A stretch of DNA of 39,865 nucleotides, taken from assembly GCA_021732845.1 (NCBI GenBank), contig JAKFUF010000082.1, forward strand, positions 1 to 39,865, read 5' to 3'. The first letter of the stretch is position 1, and every line of letters begins with the position of its first letter. The DNA comes from Planctomycetaceae bacterium (GTDB lineage: Bacteria; Planctomycetota; Planctomycetia; Planctomycetales; Planctomycetaceae). Shown piece by piece: positions 1 to 8,501 of the stretch. Below the pieces are notes generated by a model, which was not told the DNA's origin, ran no database searches, and saw only the letters and a program-made list of their open reading frames with translations. The position numbers and the translations under genes are program-made.

Positions 1-490
1 AGGGGACGGGGTCCTCCGGGGCGGAAGAAGAGCCCACGGTCCAGCGCTCCACCACAAACCCGTCACTGCCGGCCCCCACGGAGGGGCACAAAAACATCGA
101 AAGCTTTGTCCTGGCGGCCGTGGCGTGCTGCGGCGACCAGCAGGGCTGGGAGAAGTTCAGGGAGTTGTACAGCGGCGACTGGTCGAGCTGCGGCAGAATC
201 ATGGTTCCCCACGCGAACCCCGAGGGACCGTTCATATTGTCGTCAGGGCTGGCGAATCCAAACGCCGCGTCGGCGGTGGGGGCACTCACGTACGCTGGCG
301 GCAGGACGCGGTGTGACTCGTGGTAGTTGTGAAGCGCCAGTCCCAGTTGTTTGAGATTGTTGCGGCATTGCACCCGCCGCGCCGACTCCCGCGCCTGCTG
401 CACGGCCGGCAGCACCAACGACACCAGAATCCCGATGATGGCGATCACCACCAGAAGTTCGATCAGGGTAAACCCACGACGGCGCAACAT
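1..490 (-). CDS. DUF1559 protein, prepilin-like N-terminus (partial, runs off the left edge)
   Basis: The gene reads leftward from an ATG at 488-490 and is still open at base 1, so about 163 N-terminal residues are visible. They begin [18 protein letters not shown], a type IV prepilin/pseudopilin cleavage and methylation motif (cut expected after the G before FTLIE) with its hydrophobic helix. This is followed by [13 protein letters not shown] and a [15 protein letters not shown] segment, the hallmark start of the DUF1559 family that is greatly expanded in planctomycetes. The start is well supported: GGAGAG lies five bases upstream of the ATG. The family is thought to be exported by a type II secretion/type IV pilus-like machine, but the role of individual members is unknown. 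The C-terminal half and the typical terminal H-x-G-G motif lie outside the window. Confidence 0.93.
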   Translation of the reverse strand, partial: MLRRRGFTLIELLVVIAIIGILVSLVLPAVQQARESARRVQCRNNLKQLGLALHNYHESHRVLPPAYVSAPTADAAFGFASPDDNMNGPSGFAWGTMILPQLDQSPLYNSLNFSQPCWSPQHATAARTKLSMFLCPSVGAGSDGFVVERWTVGSSSAPEDPVP

Positions 491-533
491 GCATTCTCTC
501 CGTGCATCAAACATGTCATTTCATATGCTCGTG

Positions 534-563
534 ACTATAGTTTTGATTGATCAAAAAAATCAA
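534..563 (-). promoter_or_regulatory. Possible sigma-70-type promoter of the DUF1559 gene
   Basis: On the minus strand a TTGATT hexamer (558-563) is followed after 18 bases by TATAGT (534-539), about 44 bases before the DUF1559 start codon. The spacer contains an 8-base palindrome, TTGATCAA (547-554). This stretch is AT-rich in a GC-rich region and directly precedes a gene with a good ribosome binding site. This is a pattern match only. Confidence 0.45.
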
Positions 564-679
564 GTGACGATTGGGAAAATGGAATCTCAATGTGGGCGCA
601 AATTCCTCGGGGCCAAAAGCTGTACGCTTACCGCGACGAAGCGGACCTTTTCGCAAGAATGCAGAGTGGGCTGTTACTA

Positions 680-3600
680 CTACTCCGCCGCGACCAGCGT
701 CAGGTCGGCCAGCGCTTTGGGGACGACATTGTCCGCGCGTCCCAGGTGCGTGTGCTGCCTGGCTTCCTTTTCCACATGCACCGCGATGCTTTCCAGCGGC
801 ACCCGCGCGCCGGTGGGACCGTGCAAGGCGCGGGCCAGCGCGGCCGGCAATCGCTGGTCATCGTGGGCCGGGGTGCTCCATACCAGACGAAACAGCCCCA
901 GCCGCGGGTCGGCCGGCCACTCCGGCCAGCCGACGACCTTGTTGTCGGCCGAACTCCGTGTGGCATCAATGAACAAGAGGTGCGCGCCGGGGGCGTTGAC
1001 GACCATGTTGTTCAGGTGCGTGCTGCGAATCGTCCGCCGGGTTGTCGTGGAAAGCTCGATTTCGCCGCTCGCATTCACCGATTCCTCGCCGGCATAGCAC
1101 ACCAGCAGCACGTTGTTCGCCGTGGTGTTCATCAGCGCCCGAATGCGGTTCATGCGGGCCCGCACCACACCATCATTGAACTCGCCGGAAATCACATAAT
1201 CCCGCACCCCTTTGAAGCCCGCGACCGAAGTGCTGCCCGCCGGCGATTCGCCACTATTCACCTCACTGGCCGACGAAAAGGCGGCCAGGACCTGCTTCCG
1301 CAGTTTTTCTGGGTCTTCGGTCACGCCCAGGATCACCACATGCAGGTTCTGGGTGCGGTCCGGCTGCCGGGTGTCGACAAGGCACCTTAATTGGCTGTTG
1401 ACTGTGCTGGGCTGGTTCGGCAGCTCCAAGACAATCTCGTTGCTGGCGCGGTTCAGGTTGATCTGCACGTCAAACTTGCCCTGCTCGATCGTGGCGACCG
1501 ACAGAAACCCGTTGGCCCAGACCCGCAGGAACTGGACCCCGGCGATCTGCTGGTCGAGATGCCCCTGAATCCGCACCGTGCCGCTGTCCAGCGCGGGGAA
1601 CTGCAACCCCGCCGACGTCTTGACCGCCAACACCGGCTTGTCGGGGTGTTTGACGTCAATCAAGCGGTCGATGGCAACTACTGACGGCACCGGCAGCCGG
1701 TTGATGACGCGGAAGTCGGAGACACTCCCGCCGGCATTCTCCGCCTCCACCGTGATAGTGTTCTCGCCCTCCAGCAACGGCACAGGCTCGGTGAACTCGA
1801 CATCACGGCCCATGCTCTCTGGCAGCTTGAGCCGCCGCTCCTCGCGGCCGTGACGGATCCGCACGGAAGTCAGCGGGGTTTCCGACTGCACACGGAACCG
1901 GATCTGGAATTCGGCAGAAGAGACCGCACTGTTTTCGAAGTGCAGTTTGAGACGCGCCTTCTCCGGCGGCTTCGGCGGAGCCGCATAGCGGGTCGTGGCT
2001 CGCGCATCAAAGACGCGATCGCCGATTTTTGCCAGCGGCAGTGAATAGCCGGAGCTGTTCCGGGCGGCCAGCGTGATCTTCACCGCACCCGCCGGAATAG
2101 CGATGTTGTTGGCTTTGACCGTCCAGTGATGATCGGGCTGCTCGCGGCATTCGACGCCGCCGCGGGCGGGAAATTCCGCCTTGTCGAGTGAAGCCACGGG
2201 GTTGTCGTTGACCAGCACTTCGATTCGACTGAGCGGGTCGTCGGGAGATTCAACCTCCGCCACCAGATTCACAAACGGGCTGTCGACGCTCGCCGGCACC
2301 GTCAACGCCACCACGCGCGGCGGGCGGATGTAGGTCACGCTGCGCAGCAGCTCAACCTTGGGCGTCCACTCGTCCTTCAGTTCCAGTTCGATCCGGTTGT
2401 CGCCCGGTTGTAGGTCAACTTGTGCGGAGTATTTGACTCCCTCGGCAGGCACGGCGATGACCGTCGACGCCCGGCGCGATCCGTTGACAAGCGGCGTCAC
2501 CGTGATGTCCCGTGGCTGGAATTTGTTGGGGGCCTTCAACTGGCACGTCACGAACACCCGCGGCAATTCGCGGCCTTCCGCTAGGATGCTGCCGTTTCGC
2601 AAATCGGGGCCACTTTCTTCGGCACGAACGCTGATCTCCGCGAGGGTGGGCAGGTTGGGGATGTACCGCGTTTCCAGGCGGATGTCGTCGACACCGTTGG
2701 AATCGGAGCGGGCTTCGATCTTCCAATGCTGTGTGCCAGGGGTCAGCCGCACTTCCTGTTCAAATTTGTACTCGGCCCGTCCAGCATTGAACTCTGGCAG
2801 CGACTTCAACTCACCCGTGGCTTCGCCGAACTGGGCACTCGTCAACAAGCCCTCGGTCACAATGATGCCAATCAACCGGATGACCGGCGATCCAACCCTT
2901 ACGGGCTGGCCGGGAGTCATGACCACCGGTTCATCGCCTTCAAACACGCTGGTGACGCGGATCTCGGGACGCTTCGGCACGCGGTAGCGAATTGTCGTGT
3001 GTTGCGAGGCTGTTTCGAAGCGTTCGAAACTTGCCAGCGGTGCATCGTTCACCGCCGTCCAGTCGACATAGTTTTCACCTGGCAACAGGTCGACCTCCCA
3101 GGTGAGCGTTGCTGGCTCGCGCTGATCCCACGATTTTTCTGCGACGTCTTTGCCCTCGTGGCGATGACGGGCGACGACCTTCACCGCCTGTCCCGCGGCG
3201 AACAGTTCCGAAGTGATACTGGCGCTGACCGGCGTGCGGGCGGCCATCACCATTTCGGGAGCCACGGCTTTGAGGCCGGGCGCGGGCCGCTGGTAGCGGA
3301 CCGTGGCGACACGAACGACTTCCCGCGGCGGATACTCCTTCGTGGTGGCCCGCACGGTGACGCGGTGCGGACCTGGAGTCCAATTGACGCCCGTCAGGTC
3401 GGCGCGCCAGTCGCCGGGCTCGGCGGCGGCGCAGGGGGTGGCGTTGCCGTTGTCAAATTGCCATGTCACGCCAGCGAGGGAATTGAGCGGAAACTCACTG
3501 ATCGAGGCCGTCAACTGGACCTGCCTGGTCTGGCTGAAATAGTCGTTGTCCGGGCCATTGCGGGCATCAATCAACGCTATCCGGTCGTCCTCGCTCCACA

Positions 3601-5929
3601 ACGATGACTCCACGTGGGGCTCAGGTCGGGGAGGCGGCACAAACTGTGGTCCGTCATCCAGCCGTTTTTGCAGCAGATCCTTGTCGAAGTTCTGCTGTCG
3701 GTACTCGGCCGCAGTGGCGAACTTCACCGGATGCGCGGGGTCGCCCTGGTTGAAGTGCCAGCCGACGTAGCGGTCGCCATCGGCGCTGGAGACGTACTTA
3801 CCCACCGAGTCCCAGGCGATCCACTTGTTATCTTTGGCTGAAACCACAAACACCGAGAAGAGGGGTTTTCGCTGGTCGATGGCGCGATCCACAACGGCCG
3901 GAATCGTTTTGCGAACCCCTCCCGTCCGCGTTTCAAACCGCAGGGTGGTCCCCCGTGGTGTATCTGAAACATAGCGATAGAACTTGCGGGCGGTGGCCAG
4001 CGGCACCTGGCGCTGCTGGCCACGCACAGGCTCCAGCACGCTTTCGATGACACTGCCGGCCGCAAACCGCGACTTCTTGTCGTGAGTGACAATCACTTTT
4101 GCGTCGGCGTCGACGCCCTCGGTCCGAACTTCGAGATCTCGAATCAACCCCTGGCCCGCGGTGGATTCGCCCAGATCCGACAACCACCAAACTGAGACGG
4201 TCCGGTCGTCCGCAGCGGATGCCAGCAGCCGCCCGCCCTCCGAGAATGCCAGACTGCGAATCCTCTCCGTATGGCCGAACAGGTGCCGCAGCACCTCGCC
4301 GGTTTTGAGGTCAATCAGCGTCAGTACCGGTTCGCCGTCCTTGAGCGTTGCCAATGCCAACACTGGACTGGCAAAGTCCGGAGTGGAAGCACAAACCTCG
4401 GCTGCCGTGATTTGCTCCGGCACCTGAACACCGGCCCGCTCCACGGGACGAAGCACTGCTTGTTGAAACAGGAGCTGATTATTTTGCAGCACCCGCAACG
4501 TCTGGCTGTTCCGCTCCACCCGCAGGCCGCCCAGATCGGAGGTGATCGGCTTCCAGTTGGCAGCAGCTTGAATTTGCCCGTCGCGCAGATTGAGCGCGTT
4601 GAGCCCGCCCGTCCCCATCAGCAACAGTCCCGACTTTTCTCCCTGGCGGCAGAACTGGACCTGACTCACGAATTCTCCCGCCGCCCGCAACACCTGTGGC
4701 TTCAGTTGCTCGGGAGCAGCCAGCAGTTGGCGAACATCAATCACCTGCAGCGTATTGTCTTCGCTCCCGGTGACGGCAATCCATTCGCCCAGGGTGTCGA
4801 CGGCCAACGCCGGTGCCTTGTTCGCTCCCGTCCAAAGTTCAAGGCGGCCAGTTTGCTTGAAGGTCTGAGTCGAGTAAGTCCGCAGGCTGAGGCTCGCCTT
4901 GCTGCCCTGCCCCTTTTGGACAACGCAACTCAACAGGTTAGCCGCACTCACGCTCGCGACAGCGTCCTCTTCGGCACTAAATCCGATGACCGGCTGAAAG
5001 TCTCGCGCGGCGGTCAGCGCGGGAATTGGTGCTGACCGTTCGCTGGGAATGGCCCATACCCCGACCTGGCCGAGACGTCCGGCGGCAAGCCGGCCATCGG
5101 ACAGCCACGACACGGCGAACGGGAACTGGGTGAAGGGAATTGCATGAAGTGTGTTGCGCCCCGCATCCCACAACTCCAACTGCGGGAGGCCATTGACGAG
5201 CGCCACTCGGAGGTCATCCAATCCGGGCTTGGACGCGGAGACATCCAGGCGGTTCATGACTTGCGGTCCGGCCGCGCCTGCTTTTTCCGTCAATGTCGCA
5301 CCGGTTTCGACATCCCAGACGCGCAGTTCTCCGTGGCGCTTGCCCTGACCCTCGTACTCTCCGTAGCTCACGAGGTGCTTGTTGCCCGCCGGCGAGAACT
5401 TGAGCACGGCAACCGGCCCGGCATGACCTCGCAACAGGAACACTTCACCAGTCTGGCGATCGAAGACATAGATCATTCCAAGATCCAGCCGGTCCTCTGG
5501 ACCAATGGAAGCAGTCGGCCAGACTACACTTGGCGAGCTGATAGTCGCCGACGACCGGATCAGCCCGCGGCCGCCGACCGCCACGCGGCGCCCATCCGCA
5601 CTCACAGCGATGCTGTTGATCACCACCTCCAAGCCAGGGCCGATCGGAATCCGCAGGACGCTCGTTGCATCGTACGTCCAGCGGCCCTGAGCCAGCCGCC
5701 AAGCATGGACCGTCATGTCCCTGCCGCCCGCGTAGAGGACAAGTTCCTTGGTCTCTGGAACGCGGGCCCAGGCCAGCGCACTCACGTAACTCAGCGGTCC
5801 ACCGGCTTCGATCCGCAGCAGCGGAGATTCATCTGCCGGGGGGAGCGGTGCGGCATGCAGCCGCGGCCCGCAGTTTCCGGGCAGAGCCACGGCCAAAAGT
5901 GCGCACAACAGCCATCGGGAAAATCTCAT
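680..5929 (-). CDS. Giant exported WD40-repeat protein with degenerate C-terminal caspase-like domain
   Basis: The predicted protein has 1749 residues. I place the start at the ATG at 5927-5929 because MRFSRWLLCALLAVALPG is a clear signal peptide; an upstream in-frame ATG at 5989 would only add a non-hydrophobic leader. Residues about 45-620 hold WD40-like repeats, for example LRGHAGPVAVLKFSP and LFGHTERIRSLAFSEGGR with a following DDRTVSVW. A PDZ-like stretch and the segment WIAWDSVGKYVSS...YVGWHFN (about 690-730) follow; I know this segment from bacterial WD40/caspase proteins. A long series of Ig-like beta domains comes next, then a caspase p20-like domain from about 1527 (NLHVVILGVTE). 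At the expected catalytic His and Cys positions the protein reads CYAGEE (1611-1616) and IDATRSS (D1655-S1660) instead of a G-H-G and a DAC-type motif, so both catalytic residues appear lost. The role is unknown; a scaffold or binding function is more likely than proteolysis. Confidence 0.85.
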   Translation of the reverse strand: MRFSRWLLCALLAVALPGNCGPRLHAAPLPPADESPLLRIEAGGPLSYVSALAWARVPETKELVLYAGGRDMTVHAWRLAQGRWTYDATSVLRIPIGPGLEVVINSIAVSADGRRVAVGGRGLIRSSATISSPSVVWPTASIGPEDRLDLGMIYVFDRQTGEVFLLRGHAGPVAVLKFSPAGNKHLVSYGEYEGQGKRHGELRVWDVETGATLTEKAGAAGPQVMNRLDVSASKPGLDDLRVALVNGLPQLELWDAGRNTLHAIPFTQFPFAVSWLSDGRLAAGRLGQVGVWAIPSERSAPIPALTAARDFQPVIGFSAEEDAVASVSAANLLSCVVQKGQGSKASLSLRTYSTQTFKQTGRLELWTGANKAPALAVDTLGEWIAVTGSEDNTLQVIDVRQLLAAPEQLKPQVLRAAGEFVSQVQFCRQGEKSGLLLMGTGGLNALNLRDGQIQAAANWKPITSDLGGLRVERNSQTLRVLQNNQLLFQQAVLRPVERAGVQVPEQITAAEVCASTPDFASPVLALATLKDGEPVLTLIDLKTGEVLRHLFGHTERIRSLAFSEGGRLLASAADDRTVSVWWLSDLGESTAGQGLIRDLEVRTEGVDADAKVIVTHDKKSRFAAGSVIESVLEPVRGQQRQVPLATARKFYRYVSDTPRGTTLRFETRTGGVRKTIPAVVDRAIDQRKPLFSVFVVSAKDNKWIAWDSVGKYVSSADGDRYVGWHFNQGDPAHPVKFATAAEYRQQNFDKDLLQKRLDDGPQFVPPPRPEPHVESSLWSEDDRIALIDARNGPDNDYFSQTRQVQLTASISEFPLNSLAGVTWQFDNGNATPCAAAEPGDWRADLTGVNWTPGPHRVTVRATTKEYPPREVVRVATVRYQRPAPGLKAVAPEMVMAARTPVSASITSELFAAGQAVKVVARHRHEGKDVAEKSWDQREPATLTWEVDLLPGENYVDWTAVNDAPLASFERFETASQHTTIRYRVPKRPEIRVTSVFEGDEPVVMTPGQPVRVGSPVIRLIGIIVTEGLLTSAQFGEATGELKSLPEFNAGRAEYKFEQEVRLTPGTQHWKIEARSDSNGVDDIRLETRYIPNLPTLAEISVRAEESGPDLRNGSILAEGRELPRVFVTCQLKAPNKFQPRDITVTPLVNGSRRASTVIAVPAEGVKYSAQVDLQPGDNRIELELKDEWTPKVELLRSVTYIRPPRVVALTVPASVDSPFVNLVAEVESPDDPLSRIEVLVNDNPVASLDKAEFPARGGVECREQPDHHWTVKANNIAIPAGAVKITLAARNSSGYSLPLAKIGDRVFDARATTRYAAPPKPPEKARLKLHFENSAVSSAEFQIRFRVQSETPLTSVRIRHGREERRLKLPESMGRDVEFTEPVPLLEGENTITVEAENAGGSVSDFRVINRLPVPSVVAIDRLIDVKHPDKPVLAVKTSAGLQFPALDSGTVRIQGHLDQQIAGVQFLRVWANGFLSVATIEQGKFDVQINLNRASNEIVLELPNQPSTVNSQLRCLVDTRQPDRTQNLHVVILGVTEDPEKLRKQVLAAFSSASEVNSGESPAGSTSVAGFKGVRDYVISGEFNDGVVRARMNRIRALMNTTANNVLLVCYAGEESVNASGEIELSTTTRRTIRSTHLNNMVVNAPGAHLLFIDATRSSADNKVVGWPEWPADPRLGLFRLVWSTPAHDDQRLPAALARALHGPTGARVPLESIAVHVEKEARQHTHLGRADNVVPKALADLTLVAAE

Positions 5930-6181
5930 CGCGCGCCGCCCATTTGAATCAGGGGTGTCTAATCCATGTCTCCGCTGGCCCACTGCCAACGATCGACAAT
6001 TGGCGGGGGAAATACAAGCTTTGAACCGTTCGAGTCACCGCGCGGTCGAGATATGTCGCGCTGGTTTGACCAAGCCGCTGGCGTCTGGGTATCGTTGGCC
6101 AAGACAAATTGGCTATGGTTCGGCCGTGGACGGTTTTGGATTCCCAGAACCTCGCCAAATCACTTCTTCTGGAGTTTGTCG

Positions 6182-7564
6182 ATGAACGTCCCGTCTCGTC
6201 GCCGGCAGTTGGTCGCGTACACTCTGGCTTCCTTTTTGCTTGCGGGAATGCTGCTCCTTTCGGAGGCGGCCCAAGCCCAGGAAGACATTCCTGCCGCTGT
6301 AAAAAGCGCTGCTGCCACTCACAAGCAGAAGACCATTGTGACTGTCGCCAATTCCGCCAAGGGCGAGAAGCTGGAGGATTTCTGTATTGATTCGAAGGGC
6401 CGCATCCTGGCATTGATGGGCCAGGGGGAGGCCGAGCAAGGCTTCGCCATTCCATTCCTGGGAAAGGCAAAGCCGGCCAAGTTCGCCTGCGAAGTTCGGG
6501 TGTACGACGCGACCGGCAAGATGGCGGCAAAGTGGGAGGTGGGCTTTACTGGGCAGGCCATCAACACGGCGCCCGATGGCACCATCGTGATTGGCGGCGA
6601 TGGGCATGTCGCGCGGTTTGACGCTGATGGCAAGAAACTGCATGAGGCCGAGTCGCCGCAGATGACGTACATCAGCAAGAACACCGACGAAATGCGGGAG
6701 CGCGCGAAGGAGCAGTTGGAGTCGGACCGGGTGACCTACGCCGAACAGGTCAAGCAGTTCGAGGAACTGCTCAAGCAGGCCAAAGAGGCGAAGAAAAAAG
6801 CTGAGAAGAAATCCAGCGACAAAAAAAACACCGACAAAAAAAACACCGACAAGGACAAACCAGCCAAGAAGACTGAAGCGGACAGCGAGGACGAGCCCGC
6901 CGAGGAAGAGTTGGTCTATGGTGAAGATCAACTCGAGCAGATTGTCACCGCCTACAAGAACATGTCCAAGCAGTTGGAGACGCGGACGGTGGACGAGGTC
7001 TTGAAGGAAGTCATGGCCCGCGCCCGGCGGACACACTCGATCACCGCGGGAGAGAAAGATGTGTTCGTGAGCTGCCCGGCACTGGCTGGCTACGGCTTTG
7101 GGGTCTGGCGGACCGACGAGAAGTTTGGCCAGGCCAAGGAGATCATCAAGAGCTTGTCGGGCTGCTGCGGACAGATGGATGTACAGTGCCACAACGATGA
7201 ACTGTATGTCTGCGAGAACTCCCGCCACCGCGTGGTCCGGTTCGACCGCGATGGCAAGGAACTGGCCCAGTTTGGCGAGCGTGATCGCACGGGCGAAGGG
7301 GCGAGTTTTGGCGGCTGCTGCAATCCGATGAACCTCTGCTTCAACAAGCAGGGAGATCTGTACGTGTCGGAAAGCAACGGCGTGGTCAAGCACTTCACGC
7401 CCGCCGGAAAGTACCTGGGCATCGTGGGGATCGCCGATGTACAGGCCGGCTGCAAAAATTCCTGCGTGGGTGTGACCGCCGATGACAGCAAACTGTTCTA
7501 CATCGACATCCACAAGTCACGGATCATTGTCCTCGACCGCGATGAGAAGGTCAGCAGGAAGTAG
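6182..7564 (+). CDS. Exported Cys-rich NHL-type beta-propeller protein with Lys-rich linker
   Basis: The protein has 460 residues. The ATG at 6182 is chosen because it opens a signal peptide (MNVPSRRRQLVAYTL..., ending near AAQA) and has GGAG eight bases upstream; the longer open frame from 5966 has no such features. NHL/six-bladed-propeller strands are seen, e.g. GDGHVARFDADGKKL, NSRHRVVRFDRDGKELAQFG, GVVKHFTPAGKYLG and KSRIIVLDRD. Between about residues 170 and 245 a highly charged, probably coiled-coil and disordered insert separates the early blades from the rest; it contains two copies of DKKNT. The chain has about 12 cysteines, including adjacent pairs C328-C329 and C379-C380, which is unusual for an exported propeller and suggests disulfides or metal/redox binding. 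It ends 61 bases before the PhnD-like gene, so co-transcription is likely. Function is not established. Confidence 0.85.
   Translation: MNVPSRRRQLVAYTLASFLLAGMLLLSEAAQAQEDIPAAVKSAAATHKQKTIVTVANSAKGEKLEDFCIDSKGRILALMGQGEAEQGFAIPFLGKAKPAKFACEVRVYDATGKMAAKWEVGFTGQAINTAPDGTIVIGGDGHVARFDADGKKLHEAESPQMTYISKNTDEMRERAKEQLESDRVTYAEQVKQFEELLKQAKEAKKKAEKKSSDKKNTDKKNTDKDKPAKKTEADSEDEPAEEELVYGEDQLEQIVTAYKNMSKQLETRTVDEVLKEVMARARRTHSITAGEKDVFVSCPALAGYGFGVWRTDEKFGQAKEIIKSLSGCCGQMDVQCHNDELYVCENSRHRVVRFDRDGKELAQFGERDRTGEGASFGGCCNPMNLCFNKQGDLYVSESNGVVKHFTPAGKYLGIVGIADVQAGCKNSCVGVTADDSKLFYIDIHKSRIIVLDRDEKVSRK
6818..6847 (+). repeat. 15-base tandem repeat (two copies) encoding DKKNT-DKKNT
   Basis: The unit GACAAAAAAAACACC occurs at 6818-6832 and 6833-6847 inside the Lys-rich linker of the NHL protein. 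Each copy has a run of eight A and contains the in-frame heptamer A AAA AAC. A slip to the -1 frame here would end at a TGA about 15 codons later, so slippage would give a truncated propeller. It may only reflect Lys-codon expansion. Confidence 0.8.
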
Positions 7565-7625
7565 GATCGCCTGACCTCGGGCACCCGTTCGACATCTTCT
7601 CATCGCCTCCTGGCAGGAATTCGAC

Positions 7626-8501
7626 ATGCGCCGATTGTCGTTGTTGATTGTGGCTTTGTTCCTCGCCGCCGTCCCGGTTGCGGACCAGGTCCGCGCCGAC
7701 GAGGCTTCGAGCAGCAAGGCCCTTGTGGTTGTGGTCATGGACCCGCTGGCCATGCCGCTCTCGTGCCCCTGCGTGGCGGGGTATGCCCAGCGCGACTATG
7801 AAAAGCTGGCCGCGAGCCTCACCAAGATTCTCGGCCGGGAAGTGAAGGTGGTCTTCAACGACTCGCTGGTGACCGCGCTGAAGAAAGAGAATGCCCGCGC
7901 CGACCTGATCATCGGCAAGCAGTCCGTCATTCTGCATGACGCGCAGACGGCCAAACTGCAGGTCAAGAAAGTGGCGATGCTTTCCGGCAAGGACGGACTG
8001 ACCACGCAGCGTGGTCTGCTCGTCGTGGCCACCGCCGATCCGGCAAAATCCGTGGCTGACCTCAAGGACTACCAGATCTTTTTCGGACCGCAGGAATGCG
8101 ACGAGAAGCATGGCGCGGCGCTGCGGCTGCTCGAGAAGAATGGCGTCGCCAGTCCGGCGAAACTCGAAACGGCTGTCGCCTGCGACGAGGGGGCGGTGAA
8201 GATTTTGAAGCTCGCCGCCGAAAATGTTCGTGGGTGTGCTGTCATTTCCAGCTATGCCAAACCGCTGCTGGAAGGCTGCGGGCAGGTGCCCAAGGGTGCC
8301 CTGCGCGTGATCGGCGAAACCGAAGAGATTCCGTTCGTTGCGGCCTACGTCAACGCGGCTCTCGATGCGGACCTTCAGGCGGCGCTCTCCAAGGCTCTCC
8401 TGAAATCCACCGCCGCCGATTTTCTGCTGCGGCGCGCGCTGGAAACCAAAGATGGGTTCGTGGTGGTCGAGGAGCCCGGTGCGGTCGCAAAAAAAAAGTA
8501 A
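7626..8501 (+). CDS. PhnD-like periplasmic substrate-binding protein (upstream part of a likely frameshift fusion)
   Basis: In the zero frame the protein is 291 residues: a signal peptide (MRRLSLLIVALFLAAVPVA) and a two-lobed binding fold of the PhnD/SsuA/transferrin class. Family-like segments are DYEKLAASLTKILGREVKVVF (lobe 1), ADLIIGKQSVIL, and LKDYQIFFGP with a following DEKHGAALRLLE. There are six cysteines (C47, C49, C158, C186, C204, C218), including a CPC motif just before the YAQRDYEKL helix, so the ligand may be a metal, a cofactor or a reactive oxyanion rather than phosphonate; this is inference. AGGA lies about eight bases before the ATG. No ABC permease or ATPase gene is adjacent. 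The reading frame ends GCA AAA AAA AAG TAA, and the next open frame begins at once in the -1 phase (see 8492-8498). Confidence 0.82.
   Translation: MRRLSLLIVALFLAAVPVADQVRADEASSSKALVVVVMDPLAMPLSCPCVAGYAQRDYEKLAASLTKILGREVKVVFNDSLVTALKKENARADLIIGKQSVILHDAQTAKLQVKKVAMLSGKDGLTTQRGLLVVATADPAKSVADLKDYQIFFGPQECDEKHGAALRLLEKNGVASPAKLETAVACDEGAVKILKLAAENVRGCAVISSYAKPLLEGCGQVPKGALRVIGETEEIPFVAAYVNAALDADLQAALSKALLKSTAADFLLRRALETKDGFVVVEEPGAVAKKK
8492..8498 (+). promoter_or_regulatory. Slippery heptamer A AAA AAG, predicted -1 frameshift site
   Basis: In the PhnD-like frame the bases read A AAA AAG, immediately followed by the stop TAA (8499-8501). This is the same heptamer in the same phase as the known Escherichia coli dnaX frameshift site. 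It lies at the end of a nine-A run (8489-8497). A one-base backward slip continues as GTA ACG TCC... into the PQQ-type frame, giving a 688-residue product. A GAGGAG lies at 8469-8474, about 17 bases upstream, further than the roughly 10 bases in dnaX. A real one-base deletion from A10, a homopolymer sequencing error, or transcriptional slippage adding one A would have the same effect. Confidence 0.6.

Noticed and set aside
590-5947. Several plus-strand open frames of 200-290 codons
   Set aside because: All are antisense shadows of the WD40 giant gene.
6113-7513. A 466-codon minus-strand open frame
   Set aside because: It is antisense to the NHL propeller gene, whose signal peptide, ribosome binding site and repeats are clear; the antisense translation is low-complexity hydrophobic.
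7626-8501. Phosphonate ABC transporter component
   Set aside because: No permease or ATPase genes are adjacent and the protein has unusual cysteines; only the binding-protein fold is supported.
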